Below are positions 13,801-27,146 of a stretch of 64,000 nt of DNA, one piece after another. The first letter of the stretch is position 1. Each line of letters begins with the position of its first letter. A program made the translations under genes and the position numbers. The DNA comes from Kwoniella bestiolae CBS 10118 (Eukaryota; Basidiomycota; Tremellomycetes; Tremellales; Cryptococcaceae): contig NC_089241.1 in NCBI RefSeq assembly GCF_000512585.2, positions 7,458,001 through 7,522,000 on the forward strand, given 5' to 3'. A model generated the notes under the pieces. The model was not told the origin of the DNA. It was given only the letters and a program-made list of their open reading frames with translations, and did no database searches.

Positions 13801-16800
13801 CATTGTGGGTATCTCTGGTGTGATTCCAACGCTGACTAGTTGTAGGTGAAAGTACGGACTCAGCGAAAGAGACCGGAGAGTCGGTATGATGTTTCGGCAG
13901 AATTGGAATCTCGCTTGATGACAGCTTCGGAAACGCAAGAATCCCTCGATCCAAGTAGTAATCCTTGGGCTAATGGTCAACTCGCCACTACCATGACATC
14001 GAATAGTGTCGGTACACCAGTCGCTCATGATCACGATAAGTCTACAATGGAAGAAGGCTCGGAAGCTGGAACCGAACATCCAATACCGCAGTTTTCACCA
14101 ATCGTTCCCAGTCAGAAATCATCAGATGCTGCATTACATCAAGAGCACTTAACCAGGCAGCTCAAGACCATGGCCCAGGAAGTGAAACGGATCCGATCTC
14201 AGGCTGCTGCTGCTCGAGTATTGGAGCAAAGTTCGGTTGAACCTGCTAATTGGACTTCCAGAGAGTTGAGGCTGGTGCAAAGTGCTGTGCAGCAATGGAA
14301 ACGGTTGAGATTGTTTTCAATGGCGGAGGAGATCCTCGCGGGAGCTGTTAGCATGAGGGAGGCGAACGTCATGGCGTGAGTAAAAGATTCTCCGAGTCAA
14401 TGACAACGAAGCTGACAGACAACTCAGGAGAGAGATGGGAAAAAGAGTGTCTTACAACTTCCTCGTCGTCGACAGCGCTGTTGCTTCGCCTTCATCTTCC
14501 CTTGACAAAACGAGCGGGATAGTTGAATTTGAGGACGTGTCAGATACTGTGATCTCCGGTGCTGCAGGACCAGCAGTAGTAGTCAAGGTCATCGACAGGG
14601 AAGCGCAAGGTGAGTTCCCAGCGTCTGGTCCACTTTCATCGGCTGATACCCGTTCAGCGATCTACACGTGGGATCTGCACAAATTCCAACAACAGCTGAA
14701 CAAGATGAAACGAGCACTTGCGCTGAAAGAGAACCCTAATCACTCTGTTCACTTTCGAGTGGACGGTACTTTCACTGACACACTCGCGCCCTCCTACTCG
14801 TTCATCGGATCTGCCAAAGCACCTCTTCGACTACTGTCAAATCAACTGTCATATACCGCTACTATACCCATCCTATGTCAATATACGATGGAAGCGATTG
14901 GCTCTTGCAGAGTGAACTTCAAATCCACCTCTCCAGCGTCATCTGGTGTCGCTACTCCCGAATCTGCTTGGACACCGTTAGACAACGTTTTGACAGTTGG
15001 GAACAAGCTTACTTTCACCATCACCATTGACGGAGTGAAAGGTCTTTCTTCGGTAGATTACGCTTCGATCCATACGCAGACCCGCCTATCATCATTGGTC
15101 GGATCTAGTGTCGTATCCGAAGATATTTCCGCTTCTCTACCTATCGATCTTGATAAGTCGTCTGTCGCCCATCTCAACCTCAAGCGGACAATCTCGGTGA
15201 TTTTGACGGACGAAATGATCCAGCATATCCAAAACAGCTATGCAACGATCGAATTCTTCGCGAAAATCCGCACAGATTACCTGGACAGGCTAGAAAGGTG
15301 GGACAAAGCTAGAGAAGTTAGTCCTCCCAGCTCGACACCTGGTACACCAAGAAAAACAGACGAGGCGAATCCTGCCATGCGAAGATGCGAGACGGACTTT
15401 GTGGGACAGGAGCATCATGATGTTCTGGCTTCTATCGAGATTAAGGAATTAGCCTCGAATGGCGAGTATGTGCCCTGTGAAGTATTCGATGATATACTCC
15501 AACTTCATCAAGGCCTTCAACGTCGATTACACATCAGACTCACTCATTCTTCGGGCAAAGCGTTCCCTTGGAAAAGCTTACAACACGTCAGTACGAGTGA
15601 TGTTCGAGTGGTGGATAAAGGGAATGTATCAAGTGTTGGTAAATCCCATGTGGAGATGAGGTTAAATCACCAAGATATTGAATATTCACCGGATGGAACG
15701 TCGATATTGGAAGGTACAGGCGTATGGGACACCTCGTCTCATGGGTGTAAACAACTTGATCGGCGTACGCCCTCTGACCAACACCTGCTCCTCAAGTTGA
15801 CTTTTCTGGTAGATGTGGAAACGTTAGATGAACCTGCGATCTTACAGATGAATTTGAAGATCAAAATACTGGGAAGGGATTCAAGGAGATCATCTATCTT
15901 CTCTACAATATTCCAGTCGACTAAGATATACAATTCTGTCACTTCCATCTTCGCAATTGACCTGACGCCGCCTATAGCCAGGTCTACAGACGATTTATGG
16001 AGGCTCGATACGTCCAAGAAACACGTCAAGGGCGAGGAGGTGCTTAGGGGTGATTGGAAGCCTAGGAGTCTGAGCTTGATAGAGGACTTTATGAAGATGC
16101 AGAAGACTAGTAGGAATCTGGCGGACGTACAGGCTACGAAGGCTGTGCTGGAATTGGTAGGCGAGGCTGAAGGGAAAGAGATGGATGAGGAGGAGAGGCG
16201 GGAGGTGATGAAGAGGTGTTCGGGATCGTGGAGGATGGAGATGGATCAGAGGGTTATTGTGAGTTGCTGGACTACCATACCCCCTTTTCCATTTCGGCAA
16301 TCCTTTTTGTATTGTTGGAACATCCTGCGAAGCCCAGTATGATAGATGATATGGGTAGAGCTGACGATACGAGATATTGTTAGATCAATGTCAAACGCGA
16401 ATCCCCAGAGGAGGAGGCTGTTGCTCGGAAATTGAGGAGGATGTTACCTGATCTGGAACCGAAGTTGGTACCCACCGTTAAATTGCAACCTAAGGTGTGA
16501 GTGCTTGTTAGCTCGGCACTTCCCTTGCTGTTGATTGCTGTTGATGGAGGATAGTGAACTGATGGATGTGCTTTAGTGAAACGATCATCAAGAGTGGGGC
16601 TTTGATGTTATTGAGAGATTCTCAGAATAATCAATGGACTAAATTGATTTTCGTATTGAGGAGGTGAGCTATTATGTCTCTGACTTCAGCTGCGAAGTTG
16701 TATTTGAGATATGTTAATCATGGCTGATGACAAATTGTCTATCAAGGCCATATCTGCATATACATGAGACACCCAATTCGAGGGAGATGCAGATTATCAA

Positions 16801-17044
16801 TCTATCAAAGGCGAATGTAACGCCCAATCCGGATGTGGAGATGCTTCTTGGTGTGAGTGCTTGCTACATCATCATCATCGTGTATCCCCAAATCTGGGGG
16901 ATGATAGCTGATTGACTTGTTTTGTGGTAGCGGAAGAATGCTTTTACGATTTTCACGCCTACTAACTCTTATATACTGCAGGCTGTATCGGAGAAGGATA
17001 TGAGGGATTGGATTGGGGTGATTGGAACGACTAGTGAGCTGTGA
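10840..17044 (+). CDS. Kinesin-3 family motor (Unc104/KIF1-like)
   Basis: A plus-end microtubule motor that, in this family, carries vesicles or endosomes. The N-terminal motor domain (about residues 5-360) shows RCRPLNSRE, a P-loop GQTGSGKS near residues 106-113, switch I NETSSRSH and switch [10 protein letters not shown], then [15 protein letters not shown] and [13 protein letters not shown] coiled-coil neck follows, then an FHA domain ([41 protein letters not shown]). A long central region sits largely in one 1.9-kb exon, and a C-terminal PH domain ([46 protein letters not shown]) ends at the TGA 17042-17044. Motor, FHA and C-terminal PH together are diagnostic of kinesin-3. Estimated length is about 1,550 residues, normal for the group. 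Exons around the P-loop are extremely small. Confidence 0.93.
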
Positions 17045-18223
17045 AGACTATCATCATTGCTATTACATAGGAGGGTGTTTCGTTTGTAAGAACTTGGATG
17101 GGGTTAGCATACATATACCTTGCATAGTTATCTCTTATTTATATATCTTGTTTTGGAGCAGTATCATCTAATGACCTTTACGAACGGAATGAATGTTTGA
17201 TGGGATGATGCATCACCATGTGCCTTTGTAGAAAGTAGGCTAAAATGCTTTGGGTGACATGATGAAACGCTTGGATCGTCTACTATATTATACTGTTCGC
17301 CACTTGTTTGCAGGTCAAGGGTCTCATGGAGAAAGAACAATAAGATCAAAGGTGAATTGGTGAATCGTATCTGCGGATTTGTCTATCGGTGCTGTGTGTT
17401 ACACAGTTGGAAATGGGATTAAGGGGGAATATAAGCTCAGAAAATACGGAGTAAGTAAAGAGGGGTAGGGAATTAGAAAGGAAGGATACGAGTCTGGTCT
17501 ACGTAGGAGTTTCTGATTCTAACTTGTACTGTCGCTCTATCTTACTGTATGTGCAAGTGCAGCGTACGGAGCTTGCCCTTTCTTCTTTCGTCTTGTAAAT
17601 CTCCTTGGGGTTAAGGGAATGACAGAATGACCATGATTTACTGAGCAAGATGGATGGAGACTTGGAGAAGGCTGTTCTGAACTGGAAGATTAACATGTTT
17701 GATCTGTTATAGCTGTGATTCTCCTCCAAGGAAGGGATCATACATGATATATTGGGTGTATGATCTGAGCTATCTAGAGGGTTGGATAATGCGGAGAAAG
17801 GGGGAAAAGGGGTAGAAGGACGTGCCATGTCAATGATGCTACTCATAGTTTCTATCAAGAGACATACCTCGGTAGGGAGGATCGTTATTCATATGTAGCC
17901 TTGCATATCTATATATCTGTTTTGCTCTTTCATATGAAGTAAGATAGATATAAATCCAATTATACGAATGAGAATATACCTGCTGCTTGTAATTTGCAAT
18001 CAAAGAGAAGTCATAGTAGTGAACATAGCCAATATAACGGTAACATCATAAACCCGCGTCAACTGCTGCTACTATCACCACCATACCACCACCCAATACC
18101 ACCACCCACCTCATCATCGATACTCCCCCCCCCCCCTCTCTCAATAATTCATCCACCATATCGTCTCTACTTTCAACACCAGCTCAACCCCCTTCTCCCC
18201 TCATATCACCCTCAATCGGTCTC
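17045..18223. other. Intergenic region before the LAMMER kinase
   Basis: No convincing gene. A minus-strand open frame at 17499-17858 has no recognisable domain and looks like chance. The last 200 bp are pyrimidine/CCA-rich and contain a run of 12 C at about 18125-18136, probably within the 5' leader of the kinase transcript. Confidence 0.45.
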
Positions 18224-21200
18224 ATGAGCAGACATCATCAGCAACACTTGTCTTCTCCCATATACCACCAAACCCAAAATCACAACCCGTTAAATAGTAC
18301 CACCACTACCACTGTACCAAATACTCAGCCTCAATTCGATAATTACGACCGATCACTTCTCTCACCTCCCCACACTGCTTCTTCTTCTTCTGCTCATACA
18401 AGAGAATCATATTACCAAGATCACCCTACCGCTCATATACCAAGTATACTTCCACCAAGAGCACCGTCGCTGTTCCAGCCTCCTCCCCCGAGAGAGGATA
18501 CAGGATACCGATTAGAAAGCAGGGGTAGGATACCTGCTATACGTATACCTCCTGTCCCTTATAGGAAGAACAGCAATACAAACTCTTTATCTGGAATCAT
18601 ATCGGAATCATCAAGATCGCCTTACGAACAACCCCCACCACTCTTACCGCCCATCCAAGGATCATCGTCAGGTGGGATCGGGTTAATACAGGATTCCACA
18701 AGATATCACTCGTTCGGTCAGCCCCAACCTAGTCCCTCTGCCCTTTCGCATTCCCACTCCCACTCGCATTCCAGATCACCATACCCAGGTCATTTCTACA
18801 CCAATCCCCTATCAGCCAGTTCAAGCTCTGCGAGTTACTCGATAGAAAGGGGACTACGTTCACCCCATCCGCCTTTGACTGCTGGATTATTGCACCAATC
18901 GCAATCGCATCTCTGGCCCCATCATACTCTACCACCACCACTAGGCTCATCCCCTCACGCACATACTCATTCGAGATCACCTCAGGATCATCTCCGTCGC
19001 GATTCCCTGGGAGGCAGTAGTAATCCGATTTACTATAGTGCTGATCTACCCAGTGTACCTGGACCTTCTACTTCTGCATTACCACCACCAACCCAAACTT
19101 ATCGTGCATCTCCCTCTCAACTCCAATACGACTCCAACACAAACACGCCGTATCTCCCATCTACCCACTCGGTATCTTATTCCAGCGGATATAACAGACA
19201 ATCGTCGCCTGTACAAATCCCACCTCCCTTACATTTCAAATACTCTGCTTCTCCTCCTCCACATCTGCCTGCTCAAGCACTATTACCTGGAGAATATAAC
19301 CTCAACACGATGCCGCCCCGTAAGAAAGCTACTGGAGACACTTCCACCACTACCACCCCGCGGACCATGTCCTCTGCGACTGGTATAGGCGGGTCTGGAT
19401 CGGTCTCCAGGAGCGGTAGGAAGGGTGTGAATGGGAAGGGATGGACTATGGAACATACCTACGATTCGGTCGGACAGAAGAAGGAAATTATAGTTATTGA
19501 TGATTCTCAATCTCCCATGATCACCCAGCAGCCTCAGACTATACGAAAGAGGACGAGAGCTCAGGTCGCGGCTGAACAGGCTCAGGCGCAGGCGATGGAA
19601 CAGGCCCAACATGGGATATATAATGGTCATTTGAACGGGAATGGATCGACGACGAGTCTCAATTCGTCGACGAAGAAGAGGAAGGTGGATGAGGGTAGCG
19701 AACATGGTAGTGCTAAGAAAGCGAAGGGGAAGTTGGCAAGTGTGAGTAGACTCCTCCCGCTCTGGCAATCATCTCCAACAGGTGAAGGTGGACAGGACTG
19801 ATGAATTGTGTTTGACGCGCAGACCGCTACTTCCGCTTCTGTTCAGGCTACAGGCCAGTCGTATGCCCATCAGCAATATGCGACTCAACAGAAGGCACAA
19901 GTACAGAAGACACAGGCTGCCCCTCCTGCTCCGCCTGGTCAACCCTCGCAGCCTCCTTGGGACGATGCGGAGGGTCATTATATTGTGAAACCGGATGATG
20001 TGATAGGTGGTCGGTGTGAGTGCACCTCTCCCTGTTAACAAATTTCCGATCTGTGAATGATGCTGATGGGACGATATATTGCAGACAAAATCGTGCGTCT
20101 CTTGGGTCAAGGTACTTTTGGTAAAGTAGTCGAAGCAAGGCATATCGAAACTCGGAGGAAGGTAGCTATCAAAGTGATCAGAGCAGTACAGAAGTATCGA
20201 GATGCGAGTAAAATCGAGATAAGGGTGTTGGAGACGCTGAAGAAGAACGACCCGAGGAATGAAAAGTGAGTAACTGCTCTATCACATTCGTTCTGTCTTC
20301 TAACGATCAGAGAGAATGCTAATAATGGTGGGATCGCGTTTAGCAAATGTATCCACCTGGACGAATACTTTGATTTCCGTAATCACCCTTGTTTGGTCTC
20401 CGAGCTATACGGGATGAGCGTGTTCGACTTCTTGAAGCAGAATAGCTTCCAGCCGTTCCCTGAGAAACATATACAGGACTTTGCGAGGAGTTTGCTGAGG
20501 AGTGTAGCTTGTGAGTTGCATTTTCTGCTGGTCCGGGTCAAGTGCCCCCAATCAGCCCGATATCATTAGCAAGACTGCAGCTGAGACCAATTGCTGATCC
20601 TTTCGTTTCATCTTATAGTCCTTCATACACTCAAACTTGTACATACCGATCTGAAGCCTGAGAACATCCTTCTATGCTCGAATGAGTCGAGGTTGGTGGG
20701 ACCTAGAGTGAAAAACTCAAAGGCAAAGTCTGTTCTACGGGTGAGTGCATCTTTACACTCATACTCTCTCCATTTATCAATGTCCTAGAATTCACGAGAG
20801 CAAGAGCTAATTCAATTTTGCTGATTCCATAGAACACCGAAATACGGTTAATCGATTTTGGATCAGCCACGTTCGAAAACGAGTATCACAGTTCCGTAGT
20901 CAGTACGAGACATTATCGTGCGCCTGAGATCATACTAGGTGAGTTTAGCTACTGGAAAAGAGAGGATCTGAACGGTTCAGCTGATGGTACTTTTGTAGGA
21001 TTACCATGGTCGTACCCCTGCGATATGTTCTCGATAGGATGTATCCTAGTTGAATTCTATACTGGAGATGCGCTCTTCCAGACGCACGACAATCTCGAAC
21101 ATCTAGCTATGATGGAGGTCGTTATGGGTAAATTTAGTCAGAGGATGATTGAGAAGGGAAGGTGGGTTTTCATTTCTTTGATACTTGGCTGGAGCGAGAG

Positions 21201-21635
21201 ATCGGAATACTGATTGTACGGATGAACGGCGTAGACACAAGAAACCAGAGTTCTTTAGAGGTCCGAAGATTGATTTTCCCAATGCTACGGTTTCGAAGGC
21301 TAGTAGGAAGTATGTGAAGAATATGAGGAGTTTGAAGTGAGTGCTGATTATCCTCTCCAGATCTTGACTCTAACATACACTCTTGTGAAAGCATGGTTTC
21401 TTGGACTGATTCGATTTATTCTTACAGGGACATAATAGCACCTACGAACAAACATCAGCATCAATTTCTGGATCTCTGTTTGAGATTGCTAGATCATGAT
21501 CCCGATGTGAGATTGAAAGTGCAAGATGCATTACGGCATCCGTGAGTTATGCTTCTTCTCTCTGAGAGGATGATCTCTGATATCTGGATTTTACGATATA
21601 GATATTTGAGGGAACCCATTCCTGAACCAGCATAA
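18224..21635 (+). CDS. KNS1: LAMMER-type dual-specificity protein kinase (CLK/Kns1/Lkh1 family)
   Basis: CLK/LAMMER kinases phosphorylate SR-type splicing factors and, in fungi, affect flocculation, stress and nutrient responses. The first 525-codon exon encodes a long disordered region rich in Ser, Pro, His, Gln and Thr with basic NLS-like patches ([16 protein letters not shown]). The catalytic domain, split by several short introns, has the Gly-rich loop [12 protein letters not shown], the ATP lysine in VAIKVIR, the LAMMER-style catalytic loop [18 protein letters not shown] in place of plain [18 protein letters not shown], and the signature [11 protein letters not shown]. It ends at [16 protein letters not shown] before TAA 21633-21635. 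The upstream frame is closed, so ATG 18224 is the best start. Confidence 0.9.
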
Positions 21636-22373
21636 GCATTAGAACTTTGATTCAATCGGCCATATCTATATGGGATCACATCTTAGTGGAAGAGCCAATC
21701 AATAATGGTAAGTCTGCTTCATCCTTCATCCTTCTCTGCACGAGCGAAAAACTGATGATCTCTGAATTATCCAGTTCTATCTCGTCTGCATACGTCCTCC
21801 ATCGTCAAAATAATGTACCTATCTGCTTTTTGGTCTTTCCGCATCACACGTAGTGATCCCCTTTTTTCTTCTTGAATAGCATGTCTTTCTGTTTTTCTTC
21901 GTTTTCACATTACATTGGGTATAAGTTGAGTCGTCGCTATTCATATGTACCGATATAAGATCGCTTTCTTCTTCTGCGTGAAGTCGTTCTCATATAGATT
22001 ATCATCATCTGATGTCCAATCAATTTCAATCTCCGATGTCCGCTGTGCTCTGTTTTATTATATCATATGGATAAATGAATGAATCAATGAATGAATGAAG
22101 ATAGCTCTGAATGTGCTTTCAGCTGGTCATTGCGGTCTAACGTTGCTTCTTTTCCTGAAATTTAGTGAGAAGGTACGGATCATCTTCCTCGCTCTCTATT
22201 CTGGTTCTGCAACAAGAACCTCGGCCGACTCATCTGATCGTACTGTTCCTATAGGTTAAACGACCCGATCCGATGCGAAGTCACAGGACATGATTGCTGA
22301 ATGCTTTCATCATGATACCATCTCTATAACGCTACATTATCGACTTCTCCCATCCTACGTCCTTCTCAAACGG
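21636..22373. other. Convergent 3' intergenic region
   Basis: About 740 bp between the stop codons of the LAMMER kinase and the epimerase, likely the two 3' untranslated regions. It contains a short ATGAATGAATCAATGAATGAATGAA repeat region near 22073-22100 (unit ATGA/ATCA) and no gene I can support. Confidence 0.4.
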
Positions 22374-23655
22374 TTACTTCTTCTGCTCGGCGATGACTTG
22401 ATCGACCGTCGATCTCATCTCCTGGATGGTCTTTTTGGGATCTTCGGCTCCGAAGATTGCCGTTCCAGCTACAAGGACGTTTGAGCCTGGGATTGAAGCA
22501 GAGGTTTCAGCTATGTATGCTTCTGATAGGACGACTACTCCTTCGCTGCCTCACCCACTCGTCTGCCCAATACGATGAGCTCTGCCTCCCTCGGAGAGTA
22601 CGATATGGACGAGATAAGATTTCTCCATCCCATCATCTCACTTCATTGACGAGAGAAGTACCACAGGCTCACGCGGTCCCGTTATCCACTCCAACCCTTA
22701 TACCTTCGCTCAGAATAAAAGTAACTCACCAGCCCTAGCACACTGACAAGCATTCCCCGACCCCACCCCACCATCCACCTGGATATTCTTCCCTGGGAAC
22801 CTCTCTCGGAGCTCCTTAACCTTCTCCAAACATTCAGGCATGAACTTCTGACCACCGTGGCCTGGTCGGACGGTCATGACTAGTAACATGTCGACGGCGT
22901 TTCCGAGGGATTCGGTGATGACGCTGGCGGGAGTTTCGGGGGATATGGCGAGGCCTACGAGCATGTCATGTTGCTTGATTAGGGAGATGACACCCTCTGG
23001 GTCGGCTGTGGGTGTGAATATTGATAATGACGGGGTAGACAGGTGAGAGGATAGGGTGATACGTTGTATGAGAGATAGCATCAGGTCGAGAGTACGGGTT
23101 ATAGAATCCGAAGAGGTGGGTCACACCAAAGTCAGCCCGTCGTATGCGTACATGAATAACAAGTGATTCTGCATTATCACACTCACACGTAGCCTCATAA
23201 TGGAAGGTATAACTCTTCCCACCGGCTTTAGCTACCTCCGGTACCCATTTGGCAGGATCTGCTACCATCATGTGACAGTCCATGAATATCTCTGGCACGT
23301 TCTTCTTGACCCATGTTAGAATGGGCGCACCCATCGTTATGTTGGGGACAAAGTTACCGTCCATCACGTCTGTGTGACAGTGAGGTCAGCCACTATTCTG
23401 ACTGGACTTCGTATTTCTAGTGCTCGTGTATGGTGATGGGAGAGGATAGGGAGGACTACCTCTAATAAGGGAGAAGAGGTCACCCACCCATGTGTAACCA
23501 GTCGCATCCATTGTCGATCATTCGTTGACATTCGGATGAAAGTTTCGATAGGTCACTCTGGGTTGGATGATGATGTTAGCTACTCCTGTTCTTTCTTGTT
23601 CGGGCAAGTGGAAGCTCACAGCAAGGACCGAGGGGGAGATGATGCACTTTGACAT
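22374..23655 (-). CDS. RPE1: Ribulose-phosphate 3-epimerase
   Basis: Interconverts ribulose 5-phosphate and xylulose 5-phosphate in the pentose phosphate pathway (cytosol). The spliced protein starts [12 protein letters not shown] and has the TIM-barrel motifs in order: [74 protein letters not shown] and [19 protein letters not shown]. The active-site Asp/His residues lie in MDVMDG, DCHMMV and the VDGG phosphate-binding region. Five or so introns are needed. The last one (about 22486-22729, roughly 240 nt) is unusually long for this window. The gene is convergent with the LAMMER kinase and divergent from PRP28. Confidence 0.9.
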
Positions 23656-24066
23656 TGTGGATGTTCGTGTTTGTGTTTTGAGATGTCTGTTTAGGAGCGA
23701 AGCGTATCGTAGAAAAGCTATGAGATGAGTGCATGAAAGTCTCAACAATTCATTTCCTGTCATTCTCGTTCTCACTCTCTCCAATCGTCATCATCATCAA
23801 GGACTAGAGGAATCTCGGACCGACGGAAGCAGGCGCACGTGCCGTCTCTCATGCTGATTATCCTCAAGTACGGGTTTAATGTATTTTATCCCAAATATTC
23901 CATACCATATGTCCACGCGACACCCATTGTTTTGCCACCGACAACGACAAGTCAACTCAATAGTGGATGATATTGGCATCGTTGTATCTAGTCTTCTCTC
24001 GTTCAATCATCTCAATACCTCCATAGAAGTACCTTGACCACACCCCATCTCTTGCGAAGAACCACT
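23656..24066. promoter_or_regulatory. Shared upstream region of RPE1 and PRP28
   Basis: About 410 bp separating two divergent start codons, so it must contain both promoters. No specific binding site stands out. Small open frames here overlap the leaders and look non-coding. Confidence 0.4.
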
Positions 24067-26791
24067 ATGGCAGGTCCACTTTCCGTAGACGAGATTCTAG
24101 CGAAACAAAAGGCAGAGAAGGAGGCAGCTTCAAAGGTATGTTAACTCTCGCTTATCCACTTCGTCCAACCCCATCTCATCTCATCTACTAATCCGCTTAC
24201 GCTGCCTGTCTTCGCATATCTCTTCGACGGTGATAGTCCGACTGACCTTGAGATGCATTTTTCCTCCAGCCGAAATTCCTGTCAAAAGCCGACCGAGCGA
24301 AATTGGCATTGGAAAAGCGACAAGCTGAAGTACAGACTCAGCAGGAGAGGGAGGAGGCCGAGCGCAAGCAGCGTGTGGAATTTGAGCGTGCTGCTGAGGA
24401 GGAGAGGAGGAGGGCGGACGCTGCTAGGTATGGTGCGGACAATAGGGGATCATGTGAGTATGGTCCTCGCTTCCGATGTCTCATCTAATTTACCTAGGCC
24501 AAGTATACCGCTTGTTTTGTCAATGTATCACTAAGGAGGAAACATTGCTAATACACGCCCCCAGACGACCGCTTCGGACGACAGGAGTATGGTCGACCCG
24601 ACCCACGATACACCAACGGCCACGCTCACGCCGCTCCCCGCGCGAACGTACCTACCGGTCCTAGAGGTAATGCTCCCCCCTCCGGACCAAGGGGAATGAA
24701 AGATTCCGCAACACCCCTACCATACGGTAACGGTCATTCCACCGGTCCCTCAACTCCCAAAGCGTCCTCTTCCACCCCTGGACCAAATTCGCCCGGCGAC
24801 GTGGCGCTACCTACAGATATCGAACTCAATGCATTGAAAGCTAGGTACTTGGGACAAAAGGTAGATGGGAAGAAACCCAGGTTAAGAAAAGCGAATGATA
24901 AGAAGGTGGTATTTGACTGGAATGAGGGGGATGATACCACTATCAATGAACGGGGTACATGGACGATGGAAGTTAAGCAGAAGGGTCCTGGGGGAGCTAT
25001 GTTTGGTGGGAGGTTGGCTGGGTTCGATGAAGGGGGAGTTAGGAGGGGTCAACAGGCTTTTGCCGATAAGTGAGTGGTCTGGGTCATTTCTGTTTTCTCT
25101 TCATATCATCGGTTTCTTGTTCCATTTTGGGGATTACATACTTCGCTATGTTCCCTTCTTCCAAACCCGCGTTTTACCTCAATTCGGTTTCATTTGAGAC
25201 AAGACTAAGGTGCAAAGAATGGCACTGATATCGAATCCACTCACTAGCCACGCGGACGCGCTAGAACGTCGTCGAGCAGGTAAAGGCTCCAATGACGATC
25301 GACACTGGTCCGAGAAACCTTTAGAAGAGATGAAAGATCGTGATTGGCGTATCTTCCGAGAAGATTTCGCTATAGCCGCTAGAGGTGGTGCCATCCCTGT
25401 ACCTCTACGTTCGTGGAGAGAATCCAATATACCGCTCAATATTCTGGATATAATCGACGAGATAGGATATAAAGAACCTTCGCCGATCCAAAGGCAGGCT
25501 ATACCTATCGGTATGCAGAATAGAGATTTGATTGGTATTGCTAAGACTGGTGAGTATTACACCGTTTTGTCACAGGCATGCGCTGATTTACGTTTTTAGG
25601 TTCCGGTAAAACCGCCGCTTTTGTCATCCCCATGCTCGACTACATTGGCCATCTTCCACCTTTCAATGATGAGAATCGACATAAAGGTCCCTACGCTCTG
25701 ATCATGGCTCCGACCCGAGAACTGGCTCAACAGATCGAGCAAGAAGCGGCTAGATTCGCCAAGCCTCTAGGATACAATTGTGTCTCTATTGTTGGTGGTC
25801 GTTCAGTCGAAGAGCAGCAGTTCAACCTTCGAAATGGTGCCGAAATCATCATCGCTACTCCCGGTCGACTAAAAGACATGATCGACAAGTCCATGTTGGT
25901 CATGTCGCAGTGTCGATACGTGGTCATGGATGAAGCCGATAGAATGGTCGATCTAGGTTTCGAACTGGATCTCAACTTTATCTTGGATGCTATGCCCGCT
26001 ACCTTCATCAAGCCGGATGATGCTGAAATCAACCATGCTCTGAAATCTGGTGAATGGCAAGGATGGAGAGTCACCACCCTATTCTCCGCTACCATGCCTC
26101 CTGCCGTCGAAAGATTGGCTCGGAAGTACCTCAGAAAACCAGCAACAGTCACAATTGGTAATGCCGGTGAAGCTGTCGACACCGTCGAACAACGAGTAGA
26201 ATTCGTTCACGGTGGAGAAGAAAAGAGGAAATCCAGATTGATCGAGATACTACGAACCATCGGCTTACCACCTCCTATCATCATCTTCGTCAACCAGAAG
26301 AAGACCGCTGATATGGTACTTCGATATGTCCAACAAGCAGGAATGAGTGGTGTCTCCCTTCATTCGGGTAAAACGCAAGAACAGCGAGAAAGTTCCCTTC
26401 AAGCACTACGTGATGGTCATGTTTCTGTGCTGGTAGCCACGGATTTAGCTGGTAGAGGTATCGACGTACCGGATGTCTCGCTGGTTATCAATTGGCAAAT
26501 GTCAGATACGATTGAGAAGTACGTTCATAGAATTGGACGAACGGGTCGAGCTGGGAAGAATGGTCTGGCCATCACGTTCCTTACCAACGACGATGATGAG
26601 GTGATGTATGATTTGAGGGCCGAGGTGGAGAAGTCGAAGAGGTCGAAGATGAATCCTGAGTTGGCGAGGCATGAGGCGGCGAAGACCAAGGTTACGAGGG
26701 AGATGAAGGTGAGTAAGGTTATGTGACTTGTGGGATTGAGCTGATTTGTTTGATTTGACTGTAGCGAAAGAGAGATGATAATGACGAGTAG
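24067..26791 (+). CDS. PRP28: DEAD-box pre-mRNA splicing helicase Prp28 (DDX23)
   Basis: Prp28 displaces U1 snRNP from the 5' splice site in favour of U6 during spliceosome activation. The N-terminal region ([19 protein letters not shown], then [20 protein letters not shown]) is charged and coiled, followed by a Gly/Pro/Ser linker and the conserved [13 protein letters not shown] segment. The helicase core has the Q motif region ([15 protein letters not shown]), motif [65 protein letters not shown] and [13 protein letters not shown]. It ends KRKRDDNDE at TAG 26789-26791. The 9-residue spacing and DEAD (not DEAH) motif, together with KKVVFDW, point to Prp28 rather than other DEAD-box proteins. 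At least five introns. Confidence 0.93.
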
Positions 26792-27146
26792 GTTGATTGA
26801 GCTTAGTGACAAGATCAGAGATGGTATTCTTCCTTACAATGGTATATCTGCTATACGGAATATGTATTTTCACTATCGTTCATAACTATCTACATGCATG
26901 TGGTTATGTTATCTCGGTCATTGACCATGTGTTGTATCCGGTTACTTGGTTACTCGGTTTCATGATTTCATGATTTAGCGCGATTTCTACTATTGTTCGA
27001 TGGTTCCGTGCATACCATACATCAACGTCTACGTTGCTTTGGTTCGTATATCTTGTAAAAATTCTTAGTTATCCACAGCACCACATCGACATTTCTACTA
27101 CAGAAGCTACATCTCGAAGGCTCAAGGAAGCCCATAAATACGTGAC
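26792..27146. other. Intergenic region PRP28 to phosducin-like gene
   Basis: About 355 bp between two plus-strand genes. I see no open reading frame or RNA gene that can be supported; it presumably holds the PRP28 3' end and the downstream promoter. Confidence 0.4.

Noticed and set aside
17499..17858. 119-codon minus-strand open frame downstream of kinesin
   Set aside because: No domain, no splice-consistent extension, composition like the surrounding non-coding sequence.
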